A stretch of DNA of 64,000 nt from CAZHON01 sp964534565 (GTDB taxonomy: Bacteria; Patescibacteriota; Gracilibacteria; Peribacterales; Peribacteraceae): the NCBI GenBank assembly GCA_964534565.1, contig CAZHON010000002.1:124001-188000 (forward strand), given 5' to 3'. Made by a program: the position numbers and the translations under genes. The notes beneath the pieces are model-generated. The model saw only the letters and a list, made by a program, of their open reading frames with translations. It was not told the DNA's origin and searched no databases. Below are positions 50,490-58,626 of the stretch, one piece after another (position 1 is the first letter of the stretch; every line of letters begins with the position of its first letter).

Positions 50490-51674
50490 ATGTCGTCGTA
50501 CCCCACCATGACCCTCAAGCTCGGCAGCGAAGTGCATGTGCGCAATCGGCACCATGCGATCTTCCGAACGTCGATCCTGACTCCACCCCAAGCCGAGGAT
50601 GGAGCGATGGTGGAAGTGCGTGATGCAGGGAACAAGTTCCTCTGTTACGCGACGTGGAATGCGACCGCGTACATTTGTGCTCGAGCAGTGGCATTTTTGC
50701 CGAGTGAGCCGATGGGGCAGATTCGTAAAACCATGGAACGTGCGATTTCCATGCGCAAACACTTCTTCGCAAATGAAGACACGAACGCCCTGCGTCTCAT
50801 CAATGCGGAAGGAGATGCGCTCCCGGGACTCATCGTCGATCAGTACGCAGACATTCTCGTTGTACAGTGCACCACAAGCGGTATGGATCGACTGCGCGAA
50901 TGGGTTGCAGAGACGCTCCTCAAGCTGACGGGTGCAAAGGCAGTGTTCGAAAAATCCACCAGTCCCGCGCGCATGAAAGAAGGTTTGGAATCACGGGAAG
51001 GATGGTTGCGCGGAGAGGGGTCCACAGTCATCACCGTGCGCGAGCGCGGACTGACGTTTGAAGTGGATTTGTCGGGTAGCCAAAAGACCGGACTGTTCAT
51101 CGATCAACGCGAAATGCGAACGCTCGTGCGTACCGTTGCAAAAGAACGCACCGTGCTCGACATCTGTTCGTACGTCGGTGGGTTCTCCGTCTCCGCACTC
51201 GCGGGTGGCGCATTGCATGCGGACGCAGTCGACTATGACCAACAGGCACTGGAGCAGGCGAAGAAGCACGCCGCCATGAACAATATTGAACCGACACGAA
51301 TGAATGTGTTCGCAGGCGATGCATTCGATTTTCTCCGCAAGCGTCCGCTCGCTCATCCCTACGATTTCATCATTCTCGATCCCCCTGCATTTGCAAAAGG
51401 CAGCGGCACCGACTTGGAACCTGCGAAGAAGAACTATATCGACTTGAACCGTCTTGCGATGGAAATGTTGCCGGCTGGAAGTCTGCTGCTCACCTGCTCC
51501 TGCAGTTACCAGATCGACATGACGATCTTCCAGAGTGTCGTGCTGGCAGCGGCACAACAGGCCAAGCGTTCCGTGCGCATTCTCCAACGCCATCGCCAGG
51601 CGTTCGATCACCCGGTCAATATCTACCACCCTGAAGTCGACTACTTAAAGAGCCTTTTGCTTTGGGTAGAATAA
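50490..51674 (+). CDS. rlmI: 23S rRNA cytosine methyltransferase, RlmI family
   Basis: A 394-aa enzyme with an N-terminal PUA domain (about 1-75), a linker, and a class I methyltransferase (VLDICSYVGGFSVSALAGGA, about 215-234; FIILDPPAFAKG, about 287-298; a Cys-containing LLLTCSCSYQ). RlmI makes m5C in 23S rRNA; other family members differ in target, so the site is inferred. ATG at 50490; an internal ATG at 50508 is possible. Followed by a bidirectional terminator. Confidence 0.88.
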   Translation: MSSYPTMTLKLGSEVHVRNRHHAIFRTSILTPPQAEDGAMVEVRDAGNKFLCYATWNATAYICARAVAFLPSEPMGQIRKTMERAISMRKHFFANEDTNALRLINAEGDALPGLIVDQYADILVVQCTTSGMDRLREWVAETLLKLTGAKAVFEKSTSPARMKEGLESREGWLRGEGSTVITVRERGLTFEVDLSGSQKTGLFIDQREMRTLVRTVAKERTVLDICSYVGGFSVSALAGGALHADAVDYDQQALEQAKKHAAMNNIEPTRMNVFAGDAFDFLRKRPLAHPYDFIILDPPAFAKGSGTDLEPAKKNYIDLNRLAMEMLPAGSLLLTCSCSYQIDMTIFQSVVLAAAQQAKRSVRILQRHRQAFDHPVNIYHPEVDYLKSLLLWVE

Positions 51675-51708
51675 AAAAACGGGAGGACCCGAAGGCCACT
51701 CCCGTTTT
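51674..51708. terminator. Bidirectional terminator rlmI / csp
   Basis: ACGGGAG (51679-51685) and CTCCCGT (51699-51705) around a 13-nt loop; TTTT on the plus strand and seven T on the minus strand. Confidence 0.85.
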
Positions 51709-51724
51709 CTAGAGACGAACAAAA

Positions 51725-51922
51725 TTAGGCAGCTGCCTTTACGTTCTCAGCCTTTGGTCCCTTGTCGCCCTGGACGAGATCGAATTCAACCTGCTGTCCG
51801 ATACCGAGCATGTCGTACTGACCGTCGCATGCGCTGTTGTGGAAGAAGACGTCTGCGGATCCTTCAACGGAAATAAAACCGAAGCCCTTATCTGTCTTCG
51901 TCTTGATAGTGCCTGTAGCCAT
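51725..51922 (-). CDS. cspA: Cold shock protein
   Basis: A 65-aa single cold-shock domain: MATGTIKTKTDKGFGFISVEG carries RNP1 (KGFGFI), and DVFFHNSAC RNP2. It binds single-stranded RNA/DNA and melts mRNA structure. Length is typical. A T-rich leader precedes it and a GAGGGC/GCCCTC hairpin lies about 60 nt upstream, which may be part of a temperature-responsive leader. Confidence 0.95.
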   Translation of the reverse strand: MATGTIKTKTDKGFGFISVEGSADVFFHNSACDGQYDMLGIGQQVEFDLVQGDKGPKAENVKAAA

Positions 51923-52065
51923 AAAAAAGATGAAAAAAAGTAGAAAGGAAAGCAGGAGGGCCTTTCCCGTCTACCGTCCGCCCTCACCATACTGGCAATG
52001 GCCAACGATAGCTATGACATTCTTCCGGAATGCATCAAATCGCCAAAGGAAGGCATTGTATGAAT

Positions 52066-52094
52066 TGTTTGACGCGGTTTTTTGGGGTAGAATG
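52066..52094 (+). promoter_or_regulatory. Promoter of the small Cys-rich gene
   Basis: TTGTTT (52066-52071), 17 nt, TAGAAT (52089-52094); leader of about 20 nt. Confidence 0.6.
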
Positions 52095-52120
52095 CCTTTC
52101 TATCTTCTCCCCTTCTTCGC

Positions 52121-52357
52121 ATGCGTATAGAACGACACAAGGTCTGCACAATTGAAGGATGCGGTCGTGCATCACACGGAAAGGCGTTGTGCGGAACACA
52201 CTTGAAGGGACAGAAGCTCCAACCGACGATCACCCCCGCAACACAGAAATCCATGCGATCGATGTGCTGCACTGCACCATGCACCATGGGAGAACAGCAC
52301 GATTACGGCAAGCAGTACTGCAACAAGTGCAAGAAGCCGTGTTTGTGGAAACCATAA
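52121..52357 (+). CDS. Small Cys-rich putative zinc protein
   Basis: A 78-aa basic protein with nine cysteines. The N-terminal CTIEGCGRASHGKALCGTH looks like a short zinc knuckle (two Cys, His, Cys, His), and the C-terminal CCTAPCTMGEQHDYGKQYCNKCKKPC a second one. No named family is recognised; small RNA- or DNA-binding zinc proteins look like this. It has its own promoter and terminator. Confidence 0.7.
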   Translation: MRIERHKVCTIEGCGRASHGKALCGTHLKGQKLQPTITPATQKSMRSMCCTAPCTMGEQHDYGKQYCNKCKKPCLWKP

Positions 52358-52384
52358 ACAAAGGCCCCTTTTGGGAGCCTTTGT
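52358..52384. terminator. Bidirectional terminator
   Basis: ACAAAGGC (52358-52365) pairs with GCCTTTGT (52377-52384), extended by CCC/GGG; a weak T-rich stretch follows on the minus strand. Confidence 0.65.
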
Positions 52385-52402
52385 AATACGGATAATGCGC
52401 TT

Positions 52403-53005
52403 TTAACGTGCCTTCGAACTGACGGCCTGCATCATCATCCCGCCCTGCATCATGCCTAAGGAAGACAGGGATTTTGAATCCTGACAATTGGTTGCAATGC
52501 GACCGAGAGTAATGTGCATCTGCTCCTCTCCCCACTCGCCCATTGCGCGCTTCATCATGATGTTCATCTGCTCATGAGAGTCACCGGCACGAGCTCCCAT
52601 CACGTATTCCCCGATCAATTCAAAATCGCTCTCTGCGACATCTTTGCATGTTAACTGCTTTGCCATGAGCTTTTCGTAGAGAGCTTTCCCTTCCTCCTCC
52701 TCTTTCTTTTGAGCGTCGGTATCGGTCCCATTCGAAATAGTTTTCATCATAGTGAAACCACGATTGAAACCATGGCTTCTCAGCTCATGAAATGAAAACA
52801 CTCCAAGTGACAGCAGGCAGACAACTGCGCCGGCGCCGGTCCATATCCAACCCCACTTCCAAAGTGAATGAGCGGACAAATGTTTCACTGCCCATACAAC
52901 GAGCAAAAGAACTCCAATCGAGAATGCCAGAGCCCCGATCATGTGAAGTATTCCGAAGAGAGCGAACCCTGGTCCAAAGCCTATGGTGAATGGTGGATAC
53001 ATCAT
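52403..53005 (-). CDS. Hypothetical membrane protein, Met-rich tail
   Basis: A 200-aa protein with two membrane helices (about 9-40 and 48-68), an acidic helical region (about 85-130) and a C-terminal segment rich in Met (EQMNIMMKRAMGEW, LGMMQGGMMMQAVSS) plus two Cys. Methionine clusters suggest soft-metal binding (copper), but this is only a guess. ATG at 53005, 6 nt after TACAGT (53012-53017). It is divergent from the lipoprotein gene. Confidence 0.7.
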   Translation of the reverse strand: MMYPPFTIGFGPGFALFGILHMIGALAFSIGVLLLVVWAVKHLSAHSLWKWGWIWTGAGAVVCLLSLGVFSFHELRSHGFNRGFTMMKTISNGTDTDAQKKEEEEGKALYEKLMAKQLTCKDVAESDFELIGEYVMGARAGDSHEQMNIMMKRAMGEWGEEQMHITLGRIATNCQDSKSLSSLGMMQGGMMMQAVSSKAR

Positions 53006-53082
53006 GGGTATACTGTAGCGTAAGAACGGGGCGCAAAACACGTCTCATACACTGTTATACTTCCCCCGTTCCCCCATTTTCT

Positions 53083-53673
53083 ATGCATCGCTTTTCGATC
53101 GCCCTTCTGACACTTTCATTGGTTGCGTGCAACAGCGCGCCTGGACCCGGTACGGGGAGCGGCTCTTCTATCGGCTCGTCGATTTCATCCGTCGTCGCCA
53201 CTTCTTCCGTTTCTTCCGTTACGGCTGCACTGTCACGCAGTTATAGCGACTCGACCTTCAGTGTGAATTATCCTGCGGGGTGGTCCGTCCGACAGAGCGT
53301 TCCTTTGACGACAGAGGATTACAACGTTGTCGGAACAGCCATCATGTTGCCAAAGCCTGAAAAGTCCACATTGGACGAGGCACAGTTCCACGTTGCGCTG
53401 CAAGAGAGCTGCCCTGCTCAGAAAGACGCAAAGAGCGTCATGATCAATGGCATTGCCTACAAGCAGAGCAATTGGTCGGGAGTAGGTGCAGGAAACCTCT
53501 ATGAAGGAAAAACATACACCACCTCTCATGATGGGAAATGTGCCGTCATTACGCTCTATGTCCACAGCTGCAACCTGGGTTCTGATTGTGGCGAAGGCGT
53601 GACGGCGTACGACAAGCAGGAACTGGCAGCGATGTTCGACTCCATGCTATCGACGTTCGCGTTCACGAAATAA
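53083..53673 (+). CDS. Putative lipoprotein
   Basis: A 196-aa exported protein with a lipoprotein signal (MHRFSIALLTLSLVAC, Cys 16), a Gly/Ser linker (about 20-55) and a beta-rich domain of about 135 residues that resembles PsbP-like or similar small outside domains (SYSDSTFSVNYPAGWSVRQS). Two Cys pairs in the C-terminal half may form disulfides. An extended -10 (TGTTATACT, 53054-53061) lies about 21 nt upstream of the ATG. Confidence 0.75.
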   Translation: MHRFSIALLTLSLVACNSAPGPGTGSGSSIGSSISSVVATSSVSSVTAALSRSYSDSTFSVNYPAGWSVRQSVPLTTEDYNVVGTAIMLPKPEKSTLDEAQFHVALQESCPAQKDAKSVMINGIAYKQSNWSGVGAGNLYEGKTYTTSHDGKCAVITLYVHSCNLGSDCGEGVTAYDKQELAAMFDSMLSTFAFTK

Positions 53674-53684
53674 AGACGGTCCTC

Positions 53685-54695
53685 TTAGGGGTGCAGGGTT
53701 CTTGCAAAGAACGCTGCACTCTTTTGCATGAAGTCATTCCACTTCGGGCCGAACTCATGCGCTTCACCGGGGTACTCGATGTAGGTGATGTCTTTGTTCT
53801 CCTCGCGTAAGGACGCAGCCAAATGATCGGACCATTCTTTGGGAACATCGGTATCGTTGCTGCCCTGGAAGAGAAGAATCGGCGTCTGCACACGGTCCAA
53901 GAACGTCTGTGGAGAAAGCGCATCCCATGCTGCAGGGTTTTCTGCGCGAGTATTCATCACGGCAATCGTGCGGTCCCCTTCCGTTCGCTCGCTCCTCCAC
54001 CTCCAAAAGTTTTCCCACACGTCTGCATGCACCGGTGCATACAGCACTGCACCACGTAACAGGTCAGGATACGCCGTGAGAATCGCGAGTGTCACTCCAC
54101 CACCCATCGAATGCCCAAGCATTCCGACCTTGCTCGCATCCACCGTCGGCAGCTTTGCGGCGCGCACCGCATTGATCGCATTCACACTGTCCATCGCGTA
54201 CTCCAACCCGCCGTCATAGATTCCTGTTTCCTCGGGCATGGGACTTTTATCGGATCCTGCATGTCCGCGATAGTCGGTGTGGAGCACTGCAAAGCCCTGC
54301 CTCGCCATGTAATCCTGCTCGCGCTTGAGACCCCGTCCTTGTGTGTACACCTGTGGATCGATGTAGCCGTGATTGAAAATGAGAAGTGGGAAGGGGCCAT
54401 CACCCACCGGAATATTCATGATCCCGGTGATTCGTAAACCGTTACTTTGGTAACTGATTCTATAGCGCGTGTAGGCGTCCGTTTTGTACTCAACACTCTC
54501 AAGCGTGAGGCCAGTTCCACTCAATTGCATTTTCGAAAAATGATCGATCGTGAACTGCGATGGCAGTTGCTCCAAAGGAAGCTCAGCAGCTGAGCTCGTC
54601 ACCAAGGAACCTGACGATGTTTGCATATTTAAAAGAGGACCGCCGCACCCAGCAAGTATCAGACAAAGTGCAATGAGAACAGAGCCTTGTTTCAT
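53685..54695 (-). CDS. Alpha/beta hydrolase lipoprotein
   Basis: A 336-aa exported hydrolase of the prolyl-oligopeptidase/dienelactone-hydrolase type. Lipoprotein signal MKQGSVLIALCLILAGC (Cys 17), Ser/Gln linker, then the fold: LLIFNHGYIDP (oxyanion), the nucleophile elbow GMLGHSMGGGV, acid ILLFQGSNDTDVP and His in EYPGEAHEF. It acts outside the membrane on esters or peptides; substrate unknown. ATG 6 nt after TATCCT (54702-54707), thus leaderless. Confidence 0.9.
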   Translation of the reverse strand: MKQGSVLIALCLILAGCGGPLLNMQTSSGSLVTSSAAELPLEQLPSQFTIDHFSKMQLSGTGLTLESVEYKTDAYTRYRISYQSNGLRITGIMNIPVGDGPFPLLIFNHGYIDPQVYTQGRGLKREQDYMARQGFAVLHTDYRGHAGSDKSPMPEETGIYDGGLEYAMDSVNAINAVRAAKLPTVDASKVGMLGHSMGGGVTLAILTAYPDLLRGAVLYAPVHADVWENFWRWRSERTEGDRTIAVMNTRAENPAAWDALSPQTFLDRVQTPILLFQGSNDTDVPKEWSDHLAASLREENKDITYIEYPGEAHEFGPKWNDFMQKSAAFFARTLHP

Positions 54696-54785
54696 GGAGA
54701 GAGGATAGCACGATGCATCCCTCTCAATCGCTTATGCAAGTGATTCAAGAATGATTTCACAACTCCATTCGCTAGAATCAAAACA

Positions 54786-55370
54786 ATGAACGATATCTTC
54801 ATCGTCTTCGTCGCTGTCATTCTGGCAATCGTTGGCAATGTTCCGTACCTGCGAGATGTCATCACCAATAAGATCCAACCGCATCCGTATACATGGCTGG
54901 TGTGGTCCATTGTGTCGGCAGTCACTTTTGCAGGTCAGGTTGTGAAGGGTGGAGGAATAGGATCCATTCCCACAGGCGTTGCTGAACTGTTCACGATCAT
55001 TATTTTCCTGTTCTCTTTGCGATTCGGTTTTCGGGATATTGCCAAAAGGGATACGTATTTTTTAATTGCCGCATTACTCGGACTGATTCCTTGGGCACTC
55101 ACGAGTGATCCGACTCTATCTGTGATCACAGTCGTCAGTATCGACGTCATCGCATTTGTGCCGACGTTGCGCAAAGCGTGGCGTCTTCCAAAAACAGAGA
55201 CACCCATTCTCTATGCCATGAATGTTCTGCGACATATTCTCACGCTTTTTTCTCTACAGGCATACAACGTTGCGACAACCCTCCATTCCATCGCGATGAT
55301 CGTCACAAATGGATTGATGACCGTTTTTATTCTTCGTCGAAAACGAACGCACTCTTCAAACAGCAAATGA
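54786..55370 (+). CDS. PQ-loop-like membrane protein
   Basis: A 194-aa protein with about six membrane helices. The N-terminal half (GNVPYLRDVITNKIQPHPYTWLVWSIVSAVTF) has the proline-containing helix and Trp pattern of PQ-loop/SemiSWEET-like carriers, and the second half may be a diverged repeat (DVIAFVPTLRKAWRLPKTE). A small-solute transporter is plausible but unproven. ATG 7 nt after TAGAAT (54773-54778). It is divergent from the hydrolase gene. Confidence 0.7.
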   Translation: MNDIFIVFVAVILAIVGNVPYLRDVITNKIQPHPYTWLVWSIVSAVTFAGQVVKGGGIGSIPTGVAELFTIIIFLFSLRFGFRDIAKRDTYFLIAALLGLIPWALTSDPTLSVITVVSIDVIAFVPTLRKAWRLPKTETPILYAMNVLRHILTLFSLQAYNVATTLHSIAMIVTNGLMTVFILRRKRTHSSNSK

Positions 55371-55393
55371 TCCTCGTTGTTCTTCTACAGAAG

Positions 55394-55455
55394 ATGGCAG
55401 CCTCAAGGGGAATCCGGCTTCGTCCGCGAACTTCGCCGTGACGAGTCGAACCCCA
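55394..55455 (-). pseudogene. tRNA-Glu(CTC) 3' fragment interrupted by a 33-nt palindrome
   Basis: Plus-strand positions 55394-55413 repeat the 3' end of the intact tRNA-Glu (55506-55525) exactly, and TCGAACCCC (55447-55455) continues the T-arm (as at 55526-55534). Between them sits a 33-nt palindromic sequence (55414-55446). This is a partial tRNA copy with a clean insertion in its T-loop. Confidence 0.65.
55414..55446. mobile_element. Palindromic mini-element, copy 2
   Basis: TCCGGCTTCGTCCGCG ... ACTTCGCCGTGACGAG; it folds through GCGAA/TTCGC and CTCGTC/GACGAAG. It is related to the element at 26288-26324. It is too small to encode anything and may be a REP-like or MITE-like sequence. Confidence 0.45.
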
Positions 55456-55507
55456 AACATTACAAACGTTGCTGCAAATCGCGGCGTAGCTCACAAGCGT
55501 AGCCGGA

Positions 55508-55582
55508 TGGCAGCCTCAAGGGGAATCGAACCCCTATTTCCTGGATGAGAACCAAGTGTCCTAGCCGTTAGACGATGAGGCC
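55508..55582 (-). tRNA. tRNA-Glu (anticodon CTC)
   Basis: A 75-nt cloverleaf with encoded CCA: acceptor GGCCTCA/TGAGGCT (first pair G.U), anticodon loop TTCTCAT, T-arm GGGGTTCGATTCCCC. Confidence 0.97.
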
Positions 55583-55618
55583 GTATTCGAAAGAGAGCAA
55601 CCGCCGAAGCGGGTTTGG

Positions 55619-55646
55619 AGTATAGCGAACTCAAAGGCGGTCACAA
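55619..55646 (-). promoter_or_regulatory. Promoter of tRNA-Glu(CTC)
   Basis: TTGTGA (55641-55646), 16 nt, TATACT (55619-55624). Confidence 0.65.
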
Positions 55647-55651
55647 GCGGT

Positions 55652-56110
55652 CTAATGATGATATCCGCTTCCTTTCATAATCTCCTGAGCTCGATAGAGC
55701 TGCTCAACCAGAAACACACGACAGAGTTCATGCGGAAGCACCATGTCCGAAAGTCTGATGGATGGAGCCGCTACACGCACGTCATCGTTCAATCCATAGG
55801 ACCCGCCGAGAATGAAGACCGTCGTCTCCCCTCTGTCGCGAGACGTCTGCAACTGCGACGCGAATTGCTGCGACGTGACGTGCTCCCCTTTCTCATCGAG
55901 GACCACGATCTTGCCATCATATTTTTTTGCAGCTGCGATCAATCTCTCCGACTCTTCTGATCGTTGCTTCTCACTGTCCTTCTGTTTGCTCGGCGCAAGT
56001 TCAACGACCTCCAAACGAATATCGCGCAGGCGATCGATGTACTGCTGCGCACCTGCCTTGGTCCACGATTCCTTCAGTGACCCGATGCACAGTAAGACGA
56101 CTCGTTGCAT
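55652..56110 (-). CDS. rlmH: 23S rRNA pseudouridine-1915 N3-methyltransferase
   Basis: SPOUT methyltransferase acting on 70S ribosomes. The 152-aa product has the N-terminal VLLCIGSLKESW, the SAM-binding VFILGGSYGLNDDV (about 97-110) and the knot/C-terminus LSDMVLPHELCRVFLVEQLYRAQEI ... GYHH that is diagnostic of RlmH. ATG 6 nt after TATGAT (56117-56122), so predicted leaderless. It is followed by tRNA-Glu(CTC) on the same strand. Confidence 0.95.
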   Translation of the reverse strand: MQRVVLLCIGSLKESWTKAGAQQYIDRLRDIRLEVVELAPSKQKDSEKQRSEESERLIAAAKKYDGKIVVLDEKGEHVTSQQFASQLQTSRDRGETTVFILGGSYGLNDDVRVAAPSIRLSDMVLPHELCRVFLVEQLYRAQEIMKGSGYHH

Positions 56111-56158
56111 GGAAGCATCATAGCCTTGAACACCTTGCGCCGCAGCGCAACAAACGAA

Positions 56159-56192
56159 TGTCCGAAGGCAAGCTCTGCTTGCCTGGAGGACA
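56159..56192. repeat. Strong hairpin with recurrent 12-mer
   Basis: TGTCC ... GGACA outer stem, AGGCAAGC (56166-56173) and GCTTGCCT (56177-56184) inner stem. The 3' arm contains GCTTGCCTGGAG, also found at 25702-25713 (plus) and 28584-28595 (minus). Confidence 0.5.
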
Positions 56193-56214
56193 CATCTGCA
56201 GGGAGGAGAGCACT

Positions 56215-56240
56215 GAGAGGAACCGTCGTAGGTTCCTCTC
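56215..56240. repeat. Perfect 10-bp hairpin after rlmD
   Basis: GAGAGGAACC-GTCGTA-GGTTCCTCTC; possible transcript-end structure of rlmD, but no T-run follows on the minus strand. Confidence 0.5.
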
Positions 56241-56244
56241 AGAT

Positions 56245-57705
56245 TTATTTCTTCTGCAAAACAGCGACCGTCTCAATATGTGCAGTGTGCGGGAACATGT
56301 CGACAGGCTGTACGGACCGCAGCTCGTAGCCATTTTCCAGGAATGCGCCCAGGTCGCGTGCGCAGGTGGCGATGTTGCAGCTGACGTACACAACGGTACG
56401 CGGACTGTGGGCAATCACGGCATCGCGAGCGTCCGGATGAAGTCCTGCACGAGGAGGATCGATCACGATCACATCGAATGCGTACTTCGCACCCGGCTTC
56501 AATTGTTCCTGCAAAATCTGTTCGGTGCGACCGCGGTAGAAGCTGATGTTTCCGATACGATTTTTTGCAGCGGACTGAAGTGCATCTTCAATGGCAGATG
56601 GATGACTTTCGATCCCCACCACTTTCTGACAGAAGCGGGAGAGGTACTGACCGATCGTTCCCATACCGCAGTACGCGTCGAGCACGGTGTCTTTCTGTGT
56701 CAGGTCTGCCCCGGAGGAAATCGCCTGATACAGCTTCTCCCCTGCGAGCGTATTGGTCTGGAAGAACGAGAACGGTGAGATTTCAAAGGAGAGGTCGAAC
56801 AAACGTTCGGTAATCGTCGGCTTTCCAACGAGGACATGTGCCTTGGGTGCGTCGGGCTTGTCGTTGAGTCCCGTGTTCTCAATCACCTGAAGCGATGCCA
56901 ACCCGGGTCGGCCGCCGAAACGGAGGAAGTGCTGGAACAACGGTTCAAGCTCCTTCTTCTGCGCATTCACAAGGAAGCAGATCATGTGCTCGTTCGTATG
57001 CACACCACGGCGGAGCAGCAACGAACGAAGGAGTCCGCGATGCGTCTTTGGGTTATAGACCGGAAGACGTGAGCTCTCCATGAAACGACGAACATCCATG
57101 AGGAGACTGCTCACTTGTTCGTCATACAAATGACATTCCGTAATCGGCAGAACAGTGGACCACTCGCCCGGTTGGTGGAAACCGATGGTTGGGTTTTCGT
57201 CAAAGTAAATGCGCTTTCCATTCTTCTCCTCCGCACGCATGTTGCCGAATCCAAAGCTCATTTCGAGTTTGTTTCGATAGTGGAATACCTGTGGACTTGG
57301 AATGATCTTGAGCACACGTCCCGGGAGTTGCTTGCGCAATGCTTCGTCGACGGGCGTTAAGTGTTCGAGCGTCTCGCGAACGATGTCTTCCTTGTAGGTC
57401 AGCTGTTTGTCGTAGGGAAGGTGCTGCCACTGGCAACCGCCACAATCGTGGAAGTGTGCGCAGCGGGCGGGAATTTCATCTTTTGCTTTACGAAGAACCT
57501 TATCGGTCACCGCTTCGGCAAAACGATCCTTTCGTTTGACGATCGTGACCTGCAGTTGCTGCCCGGGAATGGCATTGGGGACGAAGATGGGCAGTCCGTC
57601 GATATGGGCAAGGCCAGAGCCTCCATGCGTCACCTTTTCGATGGTCACCGTGTACTGCTTTCCCTGGACAACATCGGCTGTGGGAGTGTCGGAAGACATT
57701 GACAT
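56245..57705 (-). CDS. rlmD: 23S rRNA (uracil-5-)-methyltransferase, RumA/RlmD family
   Basis: Makes m5U in 23S rRNA. The 486-aa enzyme has a TRAM domain (about 15-72), the [4Fe-4S] cysteines C82, C88 and C91 (ARCAHFHDCGGCQW), the SAM site VLDAYCGMGTIGQYL, DPPRAGLH, and the catalytic VYVSCNIATCARDL near the C-terminus. Length is slightly above RlmD. Two starts, ATG at 57705 and 57699, are close; 57705 is kept. It is divergent from the zincin gene. Confidence 0.93.
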   Translation of the reverse strand: MSMSSDTPTADVVQGKQYTVTIEKVTHGGSGLAHIDGLPIFVPNAIPGQQLQVTIVKRKDRFAEAVTDKVLRKAKDEIPARCAHFHDCGGCQWQHLPYDKQLTYKEDIVRETLEHLTPVDEALRKQLPGRVLKIIPSPQVFHYRNKLEMSFGFGNMRAEEKNGKRIYFDENPTIGFHQPGEWSTVLPITECHLYDEQVSSLLMDVRRFMESSRLPVYNPKTHRGLLRSLLLRRGVHTNEHMICFLVNAQKKELEPLFQHFLRFGGRPGLASLQVIENTGLNDKPDAPKAHVLVGKPTITERLFDLSFEISPFSFFQTNTLAGEKLYQAISSGADLTQKDTVLDAYCGMGTIGQYLSRFCQKVVGIESHPSAIEDALQSAAKNRIGNISFYRGRTEQILQEQLKPGAKYAFDVIVIDPPRAGLHPDARDAVIAHSPRTVVYVSCNIATCARDLGAFLENGYELRSVQPVDMFPHTAHIETVAVLQKK

Positions 57706-57727
57706 GAAATAGTAAATATGTTATAAA
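57699..57727 (+). promoter_or_regulatory. Promoter of the zincin gene
   Basis: Perfect TTGACA (57699-57704), 17 nt, TATAAA (57722-57727) with an extended TG. This is the best -35 in the window; it overlaps the rlmD start. Confidence 0.75.
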
Positions 57728-57747
57728 GAGTCCTTTTTCAATCAACC

Positions 57748-58623
57748 ATGCTTTTAACGCCTCAAAACGTCGCGAAATCACTGTTTCTCCTCGGCGTCAC
57801 CTGCGTGGTGCTTGGTACTGCGCACAGCCTATCACAGAAGCAGGTTCTGACAAGTTTATCCGCTCCGGAAGCCCATACAGCGCCTAGCCCCTCCCCTGTG
57901 ACCACGAAGAAGGTGGCCACTGCGATGAAGAGGTCCCGCAACGCGCTCGTTGCCCAAGTCACCGCCCCTTCCTTCTCTGTGCGTCCTGTCCTTAAGCAGG
58001 CAGACATTCATGAGAATCAACAGATCATTGCAGAGGAGGTGTTGCGCAAAATGCCAACGAAATGCAACGACGTCCTCAAGCACTTCTTCGTCCGCTACGA
58101 CAATCCACAAAACCGCGGACTTGCCGGCAAAGATACGATCATCCTCACAGGCAACGTGGGTGATGATGAATTCCGTGCGCTCATGGTGCACGAGTACGGA
58201 CATGTGATGGACTTGGGTTGCATGCGCGGAACGTCCTCTGCGGCGCCAAGTGCATTCAGGGATGGAAACGAAGTGATTTACTCCGACGATCCAAGCGCCC
58301 TCTTCTACGCCATTTCCTGGAGCAATGAAAAGACGCGCAACAGCGGCTCGAAACCGGAAGACTTCGTCTCGGGCTACGCACAGTGGGACCCGTTTGAAGA
58401 CTTTGCCGAAACGACTGCTGCGTACGTGCTCCATACCGACGCCCTCAAGGAAGCTGCAAAGAAGAACCCCGTCCTCGCACAGAAAGTGCAGTGGATGGAA
58501 ACATACCTCTTCCCTGTCGCCCCAACCGTCGCCACAAGCACCTACACATGGCCAAGCACCAAGCGTCCGTGGGACATTACGAAATTGTCCTACGCATGGA
58601 ACAAGGAAAGCGTGAGTTTGTAA
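57748..58623 (+). CDS. Putative secreted zinc metallopeptidase
   Basis: A 291-aa protein with an N-terminal membrane/signal helix (about 9-27), a Ser/Pro/Thr linker and a zincin domain: LMVHEYGHVMDLG gives HEXXH (HEYGH, about 148-152), and FEDFAETTAAYVLH (about 216-229) supplies a Glu-based third ligand as in gluzincins. Peptide or wall substrate is unknown. Strong promoter, single gene. The HEXXH and the EDFAE helix together make the metallopeptidase call likely; activity is not proven. Confidence 0.8.
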   Translation: MLLTPQNVAKSLFLLGVTCVVLGTAHSLSQKQVLTSLSAPEAHTAPSPSPVTTKKVATAMKRSRNALVAQVTAPSFSVRPVLKQADIHENQQIIAEEVLRKMPTKCNDVLKHFFVRYDNPQNRGLAGKDTIILTGNVGDDEFRALMVHEYGHVMDLGCMRGTSSAAPSAFRDGNEVIYSDDPSALFYAISWSNEKTRNSGSKPEDFVSGYAQWDPFEDFAETTAAYVLHTDALKEAAKKNPVLAQKVQWMETYLFPVAPTVATSTYTWPSTKRPWDITKLSYAWNKESVSL

Positions 58624-58626
58624 TGT

